64,000 bases of DNA from Brotaphodocola faecis (GCF_040096075.1 NZ_JBBMFJ010000003.1:62001-126000), one strand, 5' to 3'. Counted from the first letter of the stretch, positions 17,665 to 27,008 are shown. Notes: generated from the letters alone by a model not told the origin. A program made the numbers and translations.

Positions 17665-20600
17665 GTGAATATGAAAACGAATACACACCGCCGCGGTCTG
17701 CACAGGATCGTGGCATTTTTACTCTGCGCGGTATGCGTCTTTAGCCTGCTTCCCGCCCAGGCGTTTGCGGCAGGCGTGGGCCAGAAAGCAAGCTCCTGGC
17801 TGGGCGACCAGTATGTAGGGTCTGACGGGCAGCATTATTATTCCCCGGTGCCTACCAATTTCCTTGCTTACAATTCAGACGGAACCACGGATAAACGTTC
17901 CGGCTCCGGCGGCAGCGCCTACCGGCACTACATGCTGACAGATTCGGACGGCGTGACCCATTCGGTCTACTGCGTGGAGAGCGGGATTCCCTACAACACT
18001 TCCGAAAATACCTATACTTCGGAGAACGGGACCAACAGCGATTACCTGAATATGCTCCCGTCCGCTGCCAGGCGCGGCATTACCCTGACTGCGATCTATG
18101 GCTGGAAACCCGGCGCCTCCCTTCCTGTTTCCGGAATCAATGAGGACGATTATAAAATGGCGACGCAGATCATCCTCTGGGAATACCAGCAGCAGCTTCG
18201 CAGCGACCCCTACAGCCGGCACAGCAACGGCCACGCTTCGGCGGACCAGTATTACAGCGTGGTTGCCGGGCGTCCTGCGGAAAAGGCATACAACTGGATT
18301 CTGGAACAGGTGGCGTCCCACTCCACCGTCCCTTCCTTTACCGCGGCGAATAAGGGGGATGCCCCTGTTCTGGAACTGAAATGGGACACCAGCAGAAAGG
18401 TCTATACCCTGACTGTTACCGACACCAACAACCTGAATATCGACCTGCAAATGCTTTCCGGCAGCGGCGTGACCGTGAGCAGGAACGGCAACCAGTACAC
18501 CTTCACCAGCAAAAACATGATTATGGAGCCGGTGAGCTTTGAGTTCAGAAAAGACATTCCGGTTGCCAACGACATGCTGATCTGGGGCCGCCCTGGTTAT
18601 CAGACCATGATGACCGGCGCCAGCGACCCGGTTTCCTTCTTTATGAACATCAAAACGGAGACCTACGGCACCGCGAAGATCGTCAAGACCAGTGAGGACG
18701 GCATTGTGTCCGGCATTTCCTTCCGCATTTCCGGCACGGATATTTTGGGAAATGAAGTCAATGAGACTGTTACTACCGGGGATAACGGCCAGGTGGAAAA
18801 GAAATTCCTGCCCGGCACTTACCTGGTGACGGAAATCCCGGTTGACCGCTATGTGACCCCTTCCGCACAGTACATCACTATTGAGAGCGGCCAGACTGCT
18901 TCCGTCCATTTCAGCAATATTTTGAAGAAATTCCGCGTGCATGTGGTAAAGAGCGACGCGGACACCGGGACCGCCCAGGGCGACGCCACCCTTGCCGGGG
19001 CGACCTATGGGATTTATAACAATGGCGAGCTGGTAGATACCTATACCACCGGGCCGGACGGCAGCTTTATGACCCGTTACTATGTCTGCGGCGATAGCTG
19101 GACGGTACGGGAAATCGAGCCCAGCACCGGTTATCTTCTGAATGATACGGTCTATGAGGTGGGCGCTTCCCCGGCGCTGTACGAGGTGGAGCTGAACACT
19201 ACGGAGAACCAGGTCACGGAAACCGTGATCTATGGCAATATCCAGCTTGTCAAGCATACGGACGACCCGGACCCGGATGTGTCCGAAGATGAAAATACGG
19301 AAGAACCGAATGAGGGTGTGATCGAGCACCCGGAGGCCGGCGCCGTCTTTGAAATCTACTTGAAGGCGGCGGGTAGCTATGATGCGGCGAAGGAAAGCGA
19401 GCGCGACCTGCTCACCACGGACAGCGACGGCTTTACTTCCTCCAAAATGCTGCCTTACGGCCATTATACGGTCCACCAGACAGCCGGTGAGGAAGGCAAG
19501 GCGTTCATTCCTGATTTTACCGTCTTTATTTCCGCAGACGGCCAGACCTACAGCTATATTCTGAATAACCGCACCATTACCGCAAGGCTCAAGGTGGAGA
19601 AATGCGACGCCGAGACCGGGAGCATTATCCCGATGACCGGCACGGGCTTCCAGATCAAGGACCTTTCCACCGGGGAATTTGTCACCCAGGAAATCTTCTA
19701 CCCAAACCCGGAGACCCTTGATACCTTCTATGTTTCGGACGAAGGCTGGCTCATGCTGCCGGAACCTCTGCATACCGGGGATTATGAGCTTTATGAGGTG
19801 GCGGCTCCTTACGGTTATGTCCTTTCCAGTGAGCCCGTACCGTTCACCATTGACGGCAGCGAGGCGGTTGTGACCGTCACACAGTACAACATGCCCCAGA
19901 AGGGCCAGCTCACCATCACAAAGACCGGCGAGGTGTTCGCTTCCGTCCAGGAAAACGACGGCCTGTATCAGCCGGTATATGAAGTGGCCGGGCTTCCCGG
20001 CGCAGTTTATGATGTGATCGCTGACGAGGATATTTACACCGGCGACGGGACCCTCCGAGTAGCAAAGGACACAGTTGTAGAGACCCTTACCACCGGGGAA
20101 GATGGAACCGCCACAAGCGTACTTCTGTACCTGGGCCGCTACCGTCTGGAAGAACGGCAGGCGCCGGCTGGCATGGTCGTAAATGCTGTCCCGGAATATG
20201 CGGAGCTGACCTACGCGGGCGAGACCGTGGAGGTCACGCAGACCGCAGTAGGGTTGTATGACGAGCGCCAGAAAGTGGATGTTGCCCTGTTCAAAGCTCT
20301 GGAAACAGACGAGCTTTTCGGGCTTGGCATGAATGAGGAATACAAGGACATTTCCTTTGGTCTGTATGCTTCCGCTGACTTGACGGCGGCGGATGGCAGC
20401 GTGATCCCGGCAGGCGGGCTTCTGGAAGTGGTCTCCGTTTCCGCAAATGAGGCGGGCGGCTATGACGCTTGCTTTGATTCCGACCTTCCGTTTGGCAGCT
20501 ATTATGTGCAGGAGCGCACCACCAACAGCGCCTATGTGCTTTCCGATACCAAATACCCGGTAGTTTTTGAATATGCGGGTCAGGAGGCTGCTCTTGTCTC

Positions 20601-22587
20601 TATCCTGATAAATGAGGGCGAGGCTGTTCCCAATGACCTGCTCCGCGGACGCATTGACGGTGTGAAATATGGCGAGAGCACGGAGGTTGGCGAAGATGTG
20701 AAGCTGGCCGGCGCGGTGATGGGCCTGTTTAAGCCTGACACCGAAGAATTTACCGAGGAAAACGCGCTGCTTACCGTAACCACCGGTGAGGATGGCAGCT
20801 TTGCCTTTGAGAATATCCCTTACGGTCACTGGATTGTAAAGGAAATTTCCGCTCCCGCGCTCTATACGGTGAGCCCGGAGGAACACCACATTTATATCGG
20901 TGCGGACGGCCAGACAATCGAATTCCGCGTGGATAATACCCTGATCCGCGGACGGGTGCAGCTCCATAAGACCGAGGCGGTGGATGAACCTTCCTCTGTG
21001 GAGAGCGATAAGGAGAATACTTTCCTGCGCTTCCTCTCCGGCGCGGTGTTTGAACTGTATGAGGACGCCAACGGCAACAAGGAGCTGGATGCCGAAGATA
21101 CGCTGGTCGGCGCCCTGAAAGAGACAGACGGCGGATTCCACATGGCGGAGGATCTTCTGGCTAAGGGCTATTTCGTAAAAGAAAAGAAAGCGCCGGAGGG
21201 CTACCAGCCTGACGAAAAGGCTTATTACTTTGCGATCACCGAGGACGGCCAGACCGTTGTGATCGAAAACGGCGAGGCAGGCCGGGGATTTACCAATGAG
21301 GCATACCGCGGCAACCTGAAAATCACCAAAGATTCCAGTGACGGACGCAAGGACGGATTTGCCATTGAGGTCAAGAGCGCAGACGGTTCTTACTGTGAGA
21401 CCTTCACCACACCGAAATCCGGCGTGATCGAGGTCAAGGGGCTGCGCGTCGGCATTTATACCGTAACCGAGCTTTCCAACCGTGCAAGCAAGGATTATAT
21501 CATTCCTGACGCGGCCACGGTGGAGATCAAGGCGGACCAGACCGCAACGGTCCAGTTCTTTAATGAGAAACCAGAAAAACCGGAAACTCCTGATAATCCG
21601 AAAACACCGTCCAAGCCTTCCACACCGTCTAATCCTGATAAGGCAGTACCGCAGACCGGTGATGACAATTTCATTTTCCTGTACGGCGGCCTTCTGGCGC
21701 TGGCTCTGATCGGCGGTGGGATGTTTGCTGCCCTCTATTTCAAGAAGGGGAAATACAGCAGACAGACCCCTAAGACAAAGGCTGCGGGCATTGCGGCCCT
21801 CTCCCTCTGCGCGGCACTGGCGTTAGGCAGCGGCTTCCTGATGGTCCGTGACCTCTGCCAGTACAGTGAAAGCGCCGGGGCTTATGATGACCTCGCAGGA
21901 CTGGTGGAGCTGCCGGAGCGGACCGAAACACCGGAGGATATGGAGACCGGGACCGCACCCATTGAAACGGAACCTGCTGGGTCAGCCCCTTCCGTGGTTC
22001 TTCCTATGGTGGATTTTGAATCTTTGCGGGAAAGCGGGCCGGACATCATCGGGTGGCTTACCCTTCCCGATACGGTGATCAACTACCCGGTAACGCAGGC
22101 GGATGACAACGAGTATTACCTGCACCACCTGTATGACGGCACCTACAATAAGGTGGGATGCCTGTTCGCGGATTATGAGAACAAGGCGGATTTTTCTGAC
22201 CGGAACACCATTATTTACGGACATAACATGCGGGACGGCTCCATGTTCGCCGCCCTGAATGAGTATGACGAACAGAGCTACTTTGATACCCATAAGCAGA
22301 TGTACCTTGTGACCCCGGAGGGCGGTTATCTCTGTGAGGTTTTCGCGGCGTTTGTGGCAAAGCCTTCCGAATCCGGCAGCGATACCTCTCCCTGGCGTCT
22401 TAGCTGGAAGGATGACGGCGCTTATACGACCTGGCTTACCGCTATGGCGGAGCGTTCTGTTGTGGAAACGGACGTCACGGTGACAAGCAGCGATAAGGTG
22501 CTGACCCTTTCCACCTGCACGCCCGGAGGCGCGAGCCGCTTCATCGTCATGGCAAAGCTGGTGGAAGTAAACAACGAAGCAGACTGA
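17665..22587 (+). CDS. thioester SpaA-type pilin fused to class B sortase
   Basis: 1640 residues. Signal peptide (AFLLCAVCVFSLLPAQAFAA); thioester domain with Cys103 (VYCVESG) and Gln168 (MATQIILWEY), predicted to form a Cys-Gln thioester that can bond to a partner surface; about nine SpaA/prealbumin-like repeats (340-1310), each starting like LKITK or VQLHKTE and able to form isopeptide bonds; Pro-rich linker; sorting motif VPQTGD (PQTG at 1329-1332); transmembrane segment and KK charges; a second transmembrane segment (1371-1391); then a complete sortase B domain with His1520 (YGHNM), Cys1618 (TLSTC) and Arg1625. Adhesin and sortase are usually separate genes in such elements. GTG 17665 is preferred; ATG 17671 is possible. 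Likely mediates mating contact or adhesion. Confidence 0.9.
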   Translation: MNMKTNTHRRGLHRIVAFLLCAVCVFSLLPAQAFAAGVGQKASSWLGDQYVGSDGQHYYSPVPTNFLAYNSDGTTDKRSGSGGSAYRHYMLTDSDGVTHSVYCVESGIPYNTSENTYTSENGTNSDYLNMLPSAARRGITLTAIYGWKPGASLPVSGINEDDYKMATQIILWEYQQQLRSDPYSRHSNGHASADQYYSVVAGRPAEKAYNWILEQVASHSTVPSFTAANKGDAPVLELKWDTSRKVYTLTVTDTNNLNIDLQMLSGSGVTVSRNGNQYTFTSKNMIMEPVSFEFRKDIPVANDMLIWGRPGYQTMMTGASDPVSFFMNIKTETYGTAKIVKTSEDGIVSGISFRISGTDILGNEVNETVTTGDNGQVEKKFLPGTYLVTEIPVDRYVTPSAQYITIESGQTASVHFSNILKKFRVHVVKSDADTGTAQGDATLAGATYGIYNNGELVDTYTTGPDGSFMTRYYVCGDSWTVREIEPSTGYLLNDTVYEVGASPALYEVELNTTENQVTETVIYGNIQLVKHTDDPDPDVSEDENTEEPNEGVIEHPEAGAVFEIYLKAAGSYDAAKESERDLLTTDSDGFTSSKMLPYGHYTVHQTAGEEGKAFIPDFTVFISADGQTYSYILNNRTITARLKVEKCDAETGSIIPMTGTGFQIKDLSTGEFVTQEIFYPNPETLDTFYVSDEGWLMLPEPLHTGDYELYEVAAPYGYVLSSEPVPFTIDGSEAVVTVTQYNMPQKGQLTITKTGEVFASVQENDGLYQPVYEVAGLPGAVYDVIADEDIYTGDGTLRVAKDTVVETLTTGEDGTATSVLLYLGRYRLEERQAPAGMVVNAVPEYAELTYAGETVEVTQTAVGLYDERQKVDVALFKALETDELFGLGMNEEYKDISFGLYASADLTAADGSVIPAGGLLEVVSVSANEAGGYDACFDSDLPFGSYYVQERTTNSAYVLSDTKYPVVFEYAGQEAALVSILINEGEAVPNDLLRGRIDGVKYGESTEVGEDVKLAGAVMGLFKPDTEEFTEENALLTVTTGEDGSFAFENIPYGHWIVKEISAPALYTVSPEEHHIYIGADGQTIEFRVDNTLIRGRVQLHKTEAVDEPSSVESDKENTFLRFLSGAVFELYEDANGNKELDAEDTLVGALKETDGGFHMAEDLLAKGYFVKEKKAPEGYQPDEKAYYFAITEDGQTVVIENGEAGRGFTNEAYRGNLKITKDSSDGRKDGFAIEVKSADGSYCETFTTPKSGVIEVKGLRVGIYTVTELSNRASKDYIIPDAATVEIKADQTATVQFFNEKPEKPETPDNPKTPSKPSTPSNPDKAVPQTGDDNFIFLYGGLLALALIGGGMFAALYFKKGKYSRQTPKTKAAGIAALSLCAALALGSGFLMVRDLCQYSESAGAYDDLAGLVELPERTETPEDMETGTAPIETEPAGSAPSVVLPMVDFESLRESGPDIIGWLTLPDTVINYPVTQADDNEYYLHHLYDGTYNKVGCLFADYENKADFSDRNTIIYGHNMRDGSMFAALNEYDEQSYFDTHKQMYLVTPEGGYLCEVFAAFVAKPSESGSDTSPWRLSWKDDGAYTTWLTAMAERSVVETDVTVTSSDKVLTLSTCTPGGASRFIVMAKLVEVNNEAD

Positions 22588-22592
22588 AAACC

Positions 22593-22618
22593 GGTGCGGG
22601 GGCATGTGCTCCCGCACC
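22593..22618 (+). terminator. hairpin after the pilin-sortase gene
   Basis: GGTGCGGG (22593-22600) pairs perfectly with CCCGCACC (22611-22618). The following T-run is poor, so it may be a weak terminator or RNA-processing hairpin. Confidence 0.5.
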
Positions 22619-22644
22619 AGTCATTTACAAGGAGGATTTTTTCT

Positions 22645-23127
22645 ATGGTGAATACCATTGTTTCAATACCCGGCTATGTGCATTTGTACCGCTCCCTTCT
22701 TAGGTTTTACGACATGCCGGAAAATGAGATCAGGGAAATGCTGTACCTGCTGAACACGGCCAACCTGGACTGCTACGAGTATTACCACCCCGAGCGGGAA
22801 CTGGCCCTGAGCGGCCCGGTAGCTTTCTGCCACTGGCTGGAGACGATGGACTGCCGGCCCTACCGCACGGAGGTACAGCTTTACAAGTCGCTACTGTTCC
22901 TACAGCGCAGCGTGGACCGTGACCTGATCGTGACTTCCCAGCGGGAGGCATTGCAGACGCTTAAATGTATTATCTCCAATATCGAATACCGCTTTTACAA
23001 GGCTTATGAAATGGAGATCGAGGACAAGCGGACCGTGTACGGGGAATGTACCTACCGGCTGGTCCCCAGGGAGGACGAGCCGAGCGTGTGCCTGATGCAC
23101 GACTGGATTTATCTGCCAAGCGCGTAA
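22645..23127 (+). CDS. conserved ICE protein of unknown function
   Basis: 160 residues, mainly alpha-helical, no membrane segment or signal peptide. Segments such as FYDMPENEIREMLYLLN and ESLxx-free helices with several Cys and Tyr are not recognisable as a known family. The start at ATG 22645 is set by AAGGAGG. It lies between the pilin-sortase gene and the nucleotide-metabolism genes. No function is proposed. Confidence 0.6.
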   Translation: MVNTIVSIPGYVHLYRSLLRFYDMPENEIREMLYLLNTANLDCYEYYHPERELALSGPVAFCHWLETMDCRPYRTEVQLYKSLLFLQRSVDRDLIVTSQREALQTLKCIISNIEYRFYKAYEMEIEDKRTVYGECTYRLVPREDEPSVCLMHDWIYLPSA

Positions 23128-23186
23128 ACTGTCACGGATTCTATACAGGATTCGGGACAAAACCATTTTCAAAGGAGGGATGCCTT

Positions 23187-23513
23187 ATCACGCAGAAAGA
23201 GGTCAATGCCGTTTTTGACGGTCAGGTGGCTCTATGCAGGGAAATCCTGCAAAAGAAAACAAAGGAATACACAGGGGGCGATACGGACCGGCTGGGGGCT
23301 TTCAAGGCTGCCGCTGCTTTACAGCACACGACACCGGAGCGTGCCCTTGCCGGGATGCTGGCAAAGCATATCGTTTCCCTGTATGACATGTGCTTTGCCG
23401 ACGGCATGAGCTTTGACGCCGGCACATGGGACGAGAAGATCACAGACAGTCTTAACTATCTGTTTTTACTGAAAGCGATTGTAAAGGAGGGACAGACCAA
23501 TCAACAGAATTGA
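23187..23513 (+). CDS. small helical protein, Nmad1/DUF1599- or MazG-like
   Basis: About 108 residues: QKKTKEYTGGDTDRLGAF, then AGMLAKHIVSLYDMC, then WDEKITDSLNYLFLLKAI. The pattern (Lys/Tyr, KH, then EKIxDxxNYxxLL) resembles the all-helical MazG-like/Nmad1 (DUF1599) group seen in phage nucleotide metabolism; assignment is tentative. No ATG, GTG or TTG fits the SD: AAAGGAGGG (23171-23179) points to ATC at 23187. It overlaps thyX by 14 bases. Confidence 0.55.
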   Translation: MTQKEVNAVFDGQVALCREILQKKTKEYTGGDTDRLGAFKAAAALQHTTPERALAGMLAKHIVSLYDMCFADGMSFDAGTWDEKITDSLNYLFLLKAIVKEGQTNQQN

Positions 23514-24273
23514 AGTAAAGGTTTTGAACTGCCAGGCGGTGGCGGAGGCCGAGAAAAACATGGTGTTTGCGGCCAGGCTTACCCAGCGCGGGCATAAGAT
23601 CAATACAATGGAGGATCTGACGGCGCTTTATGAAAAGTCGTTCAGCAATGATACCGTAACGGCGATCAGCAAGCTCCCGCACCCCACGATCCAGAAATTC
23701 GCGGTTATCACCGTTGCCATTGTAGGCGCAAGCAGGCGTTTCCTTGCGCAGATCACCAGGCACCAGAACGAGGTAAAGTTTATGAGTGCGTCCTTACAGT
23801 ACAGCAACTATGCGGGACAGGCGGATTTTGCTGTACCCTATGAGATTTTGACTGCGCCGAAGGCAATTCAGGAAATGTATCTGGAAAGCTGTAAATCCGA
23901 TATGGATTGTTACGAAGAACTGTGCGCGGCAGGGATCGGGCACGACGCGGCGGGCTATGTCACGCCCCAGGGCCTTAGGAATGTGCTGATTATCAGCGCA
24001 ACACCTTACCAGTGGAAACATATCATCGGCCAGCGGGTATGCCGGCGCAATACGGACGAGACCCGGATCGTGCTCCTGAAAATCTGGCAGGAGCTTTTTT
24101 CATTGAGCCAGGTACTCTTTGCTCCCGATCTTACCGGCCCTTTCTGCCAGAGAGATCAATGTCTGGAGGGGAAAATGAGCTGCAAAAGAAAGATCGCGGG
24201 CAGCATGACGCCCGGCGGGATTTTGGCGGCGGATTACCCGCTGCTTATGGAAGGCGGCGCCCATGAAGATTAA
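23500..24273 (+). CDS. thyX: FAD-dependent thymidylate synthase
   Basis: About 257 residues. Converts dUMP to dTMP with methylene-tetrahydrofolate, FAD and NADPH. The ThyX signature is a variant RHQNEVKFMSASLQYSNY (RHx7S region near 95-110), and the C-terminal segment TPQGLRNVLIISATPYQWKH fits the family. Homologues begin near xNRIEVKVLN, which here starts with ATC at 23500, eight bases after AAAGGAGGG; the first standard codon (TTG 23524) has no SD. With dUTPase next, it forms a dUTP-to-dTMP route carried by the ICE. It overlaps the dUTPase start by 11 bases. Confidence 0.9.
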   Translation: MNRIEVKVLNCQAVAEAEKNMVFAARLTQRGHKINTMEDLTALYEKSFSNDTVTAISKLPHPTIQKFAVITVAIVGASRRFLAQITRHQNEVKFMSASLQYSNYAGQADFAVPYEILTAPKAIQEMYLESCKSDMDCYEELCAAGIGHDAAGYVTPQGLRNVLIISATPYQWKHIIGQRVCRRNTDETRIVLLKIWQELFSLSQVLFAPDLTGPFCQRDQCLEGKMSCKRKIAGSMTPGGILAADYPLLMEGGAHED

Positions 24274-24676
24274 GCTGATCGATTTTGGCGTGCCGGAGGA
24301 TCAGAGACCCTACCGGCCACATGGGAACGATGCCGGCGCGGATGTGTATATGCCCTATGACTGCACCCTACAGCCCGGCGAGATTACGAAAATTCCCCTG
24401 GGATTTGGGATCGAGGTGCCGGATGGGTTTGCCGGATATGTGTTCCCCCGCAGCAGCATGGCTGTCAAAGGGCTGGTCTGCGAGCTGCCGCCTGTAGATT
24501 CCGGCTACCGTGGGGAAATCCATGCAATTCTTAGCAATGTGAGCAGCCAGACGCGGCACATTCCCAAAGGTTCAAGGATCGGCCAGCTCGTCATTACGCC
24601 GGTGGTGATCGCGGATTTTGTGACAGAGCTTGGGGAGCAGCGGGGCACCGGCGCCTTTGGCAGTACAGGGAAATGA
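24263..24676 (+). CDS. dut: dUTP diphosphatase
   Basis: 137 residues, trimeric dUTPase. All five motifs are visible: HGNDAGADVY, FPRSSMAVKG, VDSGYRGEI, KGSRIGQLVI and the C-terminal RGTGAFGSTG. It hydrolyses dUTP to dUMP and pyrophosphate, feeding ThyX and keeping uracil out of DNA. It ends the thymidylate operon and is followed by a strong terminator. Confidence 0.95.
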   Translation: MKIKLIDFGVPEDQRPYRPHGNDAGADVYMPYDCTLQPGEITKIPLGFGIEVPDGFAGYVFPRSSMAVKGLVCELPPVDSGYRGEIHAILSNVSSQTRHIPKGSRIGQLVITPVVIADFVTELGEQRGTGAFGSTGK

Positions 24677-24692
24677 TAAAGAGTGCAGCAGG

Positions 24693-24726
24693 AAAATGAG
24701 CCGCCAGACAAAAGGCGGCTCATTTT
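24693..24726 (+). terminator. strong rho-independent terminator
   Basis: AAAATGAGCCGCC (24693-24705) pairs perfectly over 13 bases with 24714-24726, ending in TTTT. It closes the transfer/thymidylate operon. Confidence 0.85.
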
Positions 24727-24794
24727 AGGACAAAACAGGGATTATCGCCGGTATAGGGATGGGACATTATCAGGACATTACCGGATACAATATT

Positions 24795-24821
24795 AAGAAA
24801 AGCGGCCAACTGCTGGCCGCT
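24795..24821 (-). terminator. terminator of the Xre gene
   Basis: AGCGGCCA (24801-24808) pairs with TGGCCGCT (24814-24821); on the minus strand it is followed by TTTTCTT, directly after the regulator's stop codon. Confidence 0.8.
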
Positions 24822-25139
24822 CTACCGTTTGCTATTGAGTTCTTTCATAATGCCGAGAATATATTCCATTGATTTTGAGTCCAGTTTTTTGGCCTCAGTC
24901 ATAAATTCCTGTAGTGTCTGCGGGCAGGCATTTCCTTCATCAAAGAATTCCTGGGGTGTTACGCCGAGATATTCGCAGATGTAGAAAAAGGACTGCATGG
25001 CGGGAAGTGACTTCTTATTCTCAATGTTATTGATGTAATTGTTCGCCTGACCCAGCGACAAAGACATGTCACGGGCAGATACTCCCTTTAGCGCCCTTAG
25101 CTTTGCCAGCCGTTCCGGGACAAAATCTTCATACATCAT
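24822..25139 (-). CDS. Xre-family HTH regulator
   Basis: About 105 residues. The helix-turn-helix covers residues 8-62: RLAKLRALKGVSARDMSLSL, then NNYINNIENKKSLPAMQSF, then the end EYLGVTPQEFF. A short helical tail (SKSMEYILGIMKEL) may dimerise. The SD GGAGG lies five bases before ATG 25139; ATG 25136 is an alternative. It is divergent from the SLOG gene operon and is the obvious candidate repressor of the promoter at 25214. Confidence 0.85.
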   Translation of the reverse strand: MMYEDFVPERLAKLRALKGVSARDMSLSLGQANNYINNIENKKSLPAMQSFFYICEYLGVTPQEFFDEGNACPQTLQEFMTEAKKLDSKSMEYILGIMKELNSKR

Positions 25140-25213
25140 AGTCACCTCCTTCTGCATAATAGATTGTACCTTACAGGAGGTAAATATTCGGTAGATGAAA
25201 AAGGGTATTTGCG

Positions 25214-25242
25214 TTGACTTGCTAAAATAAACCTACTACACT
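25214..25242 (+). promoter_or_regulatory. sigma-A-type promoter of the SLOG operon
   Basis: TTGACT (25214-25219), 17-base spacer, TACACT (25237-25242). Partial repeats of CTACTAC and GGCGGTAG around the -10 may be operator sequence for the divergent Xre protein. Confidence 0.65.
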
Positions 25243-25283
25243 ATAGCAAGGCGGTAGTTTTAATCTATTATCGGAGGTGCCAG

Positions 25284-25775
25284 ATGAAAAAGAAAACATG
25301 CTGTGTCACGGGACACAGGGATTTACCGCAGAATCAGATCAACTATGTAAAGGCTGCCCTGCTGCGTGAAATTGAAAAATCGGTTGCGGACGGCTTTACC
25401 TGCTTCATGAGTGGGGTCGCGGAGGGCGTGGATCAGTATTTTGTGGAAATAGTTATGGAAAAGCAGAAAGATGATCCTTCATTGGAATTGATTGCCGTAA
25501 TCCCATATCAGAAACGGCTGGACAGTCTCAGGGCAAAGAGGCGGACCTATGAAATGCTGGAGGCTTGCCGTGATGTGGTTGTGATACAGGAGGAATACCA
25601 GCCCAGCGTCTATTCCCACCGCAACCGCTATATGGTGGAACACTCTGACCGGGTAATCGCGGTGTATGACGGGCGGGAAAAAGGCGGAACCGTAAGGACG
25701 ATCCGCTTCGCACATCAAATGAAAAAAGAACTGCGGGAAATACCCGTGGGAGAAATCTATTTCCCGAAAAAGTAA
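25284..25775 (+). CDS. SLOG-family protein (YpsA/DUF1273-like)
   Basis: 163 residues with a Rossmann-like SLOG fold: CCVTGHRDLP at the start, FMSGVAEGVDQYFVEIV in the middle, and SDRVIAVYDGREKGGTVRT near the end, resembling YpsA. SLOG proteins bind nucleotide-derived ligands and occur in antiviral and stress contexts; the role in ICEs is unknown. The SD GGAGGTG precedes ATG. Confidence 0.85.
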   Translation: MKKKTCCVTGHRDLPQNQINYVKAALLREIEKSVADGFTCFMSGVAEGVDQYFVEIVMEKQKDDPSLELIAVIPYQKRLDSLRAKRRTYEMLEACRDVVVIQEEYQPSVYSHRNRYMVEHSDRVIAVYDGREKGGTVRTIRFAHQMKKELREIPVGEIYFPKK

Positions 25776-25800
25776 AACAGAATAAGACAACTTGGCACAG

Positions 25801-25831
25801 CGCTCACTTGGACAGTGGGCGTTTTCTTTTG
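25801..25831 (+). terminator. terminator after the SLOG gene
   Basis: CGCTCAC (25801-25807) pairs with GTGGGCG (25815-25821), one wobble pair, followed by TTTTCTTTT. Confidence 0.65.
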
Positions 25832-25850
25832 CCCGAAAGGAGGCATTTTT

Positions 25851-25985
25851 ATGTGGAGTATCATAACACACCTTATCGCATTTACAGCCGGTACGGTAGC
25901 CGGCGTTGTGCTGCTCTGTCTGATGCAGGCAGGAAAAATGGCGGATGAAGGTTACGAAAATATGGAACGGAGGAATAATAGATGA
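25851..25985 (+). CDS. DUF3789-type small membrane protein
   Basis: 44 residues. One transmembrane helix with the family pattern (IAFTAGTVAGVVLLCLMQAG) and a short charged tail. SD AAAGGAGG lies nine bases before ATG. It overlaps the next gene by four bases (ATGA). DUF3789 proteins are common in this ICE type and have no known function. Confidence 0.75.
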   Translation: MWSIITHLIAFTAGTVAGVVLLCLMQAGKMADEGYENMERRNNR

Positions 25986-27007
25986 ATACTGAAATTGCGG
26001 AATATATCAAAAACCATATCCGGGAGTATTTACCGCCGGAGTATCAGGAGGCTCATATCACTCTGGAAGAAGTGACAAAAGGAAATGACCGGAGGCTTAC
26101 CGGCCTTATGATCCGAAACGACGGAGAAATTACTGTCCCGACAATCTATTTGGAACCCTATGCCAAGCAGCTTGCGCAGGGGCGGCCAATGGATGAAATC
26201 ATACGGGAAATCGTACAGATCAGGACGGAACAAGATACCAGGGTTCCCTTTGAAGTATCGGACTTAATGGATTACAGACAAGTAAAGCCCATGCTTGCTA
26301 TCCGTCTATGCGATCCTGAACAAAACCGGGAGTATTTGAAAGATAAACCGTTTACCCCGTGCGGAGAGTTGGCTGCGGTCTACCGGATTCAGGTCATGGA
26401 GAGCAAAGAGGGTGTTGCCTCTGCTGTTGTTACAGATCGTATGATGGAATTGTGGGGTGTTACTAAAGAGCAGCTTCATCAGGATGCAGTTGCGGCAGAA
26501 ACAGAAAGAAGCCCGGTCTGTTTTTACAGTATGGAAGATATGATGGACGAAATCATGTTCTCGTCAAAACCTGAAAATCTGTTTGAGTGCACAGAACCGT
26601 TGGATGCAGCTACTATGCCAATGTATGTTCTGACAAATGCCAGCAAAGTAAACGGTTCCGGGATTCTTGCGCGGGACGGGGTTCTGGATAAAATCGGTGA
26701 GCTGCTTGGAAAGAATTTCTATGTTCTCCCCTCGTCTATACATGAGGTGCTGATCGTACCGGATAATGGCGATATGCAGGCAAAGGAACTGGAAAGCATG
26801 GTTAAGGAAGTTAATGCGACCCAGGTGGCTCCGGCTGACCTTCTTTCCGATAAGGTACAGTATTATGACCGGGCGGCAAAAACTCTTGGCCGGAAACAGG
26901 AAAAGGGGCTCCTGGAACGGCTGGCAGAAAATAAGGCGCAGGTAAAAGAACAGGCAGAAAAAGCACCAAAGGAAAAAACAGCGGCAAAACAGGAACCGAG
27001 TTTATAA
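25982..27007 (+). CDS. DUF5688 protein
   Basis: 341 residues, soluble. Conserved segments ITVPTIYLEPYAKQL, then PFTPCGELAAVYRIQVM, and FYVLPSSIHEVLIVPDNG identify DUF5688, a family found repeatedly in conjugative elements of Clostridia and of unknown function. Residues 300-341 are a Lys/Glu-rich tail ending KQEPSL. Translationally coupled to the DUF3789 gene. Confidence 0.8.
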   Translation: MNTEIAEYIKNHIREYLPPEYQEAHITLEEVTKGNDRRLTGLMIRNDGEITVPTIYLEPYAKQLAQGRPMDEIIREIVQIRTEQDTRVPFEVSDLMDYRQVKPMLAIRLCDPEQNREYLKDKPFTPCGELAAVYRIQVMESKEGVASAVVTDRMMELWGVTKEQLHQDAVAAETERSPVCFYSMEDMMDEIMFSSKPENLFECTEPLDAATMPMYVLTNASKVNGSGILARDGVLDKIGELLGKNFYVLPSSIHEVLIVPDNGDMQAKELESMVKEVNATQVAPADLLSDKVQYYDRAAKTLGRKQEKGLLERLAENKAQVKEQAEKAPKEKTAAKQEPSL

Positions 27008-27008
27008 G

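Noticed and set aside
17875..21141. A 1088-codon open frame on the minus strand opposite the pilin-sortase gene
   Set aside because: It arises from codon bias of the repeat-rich pilin gene; no SD, no known domain, and the plus-strand protein has clear domains throughout.
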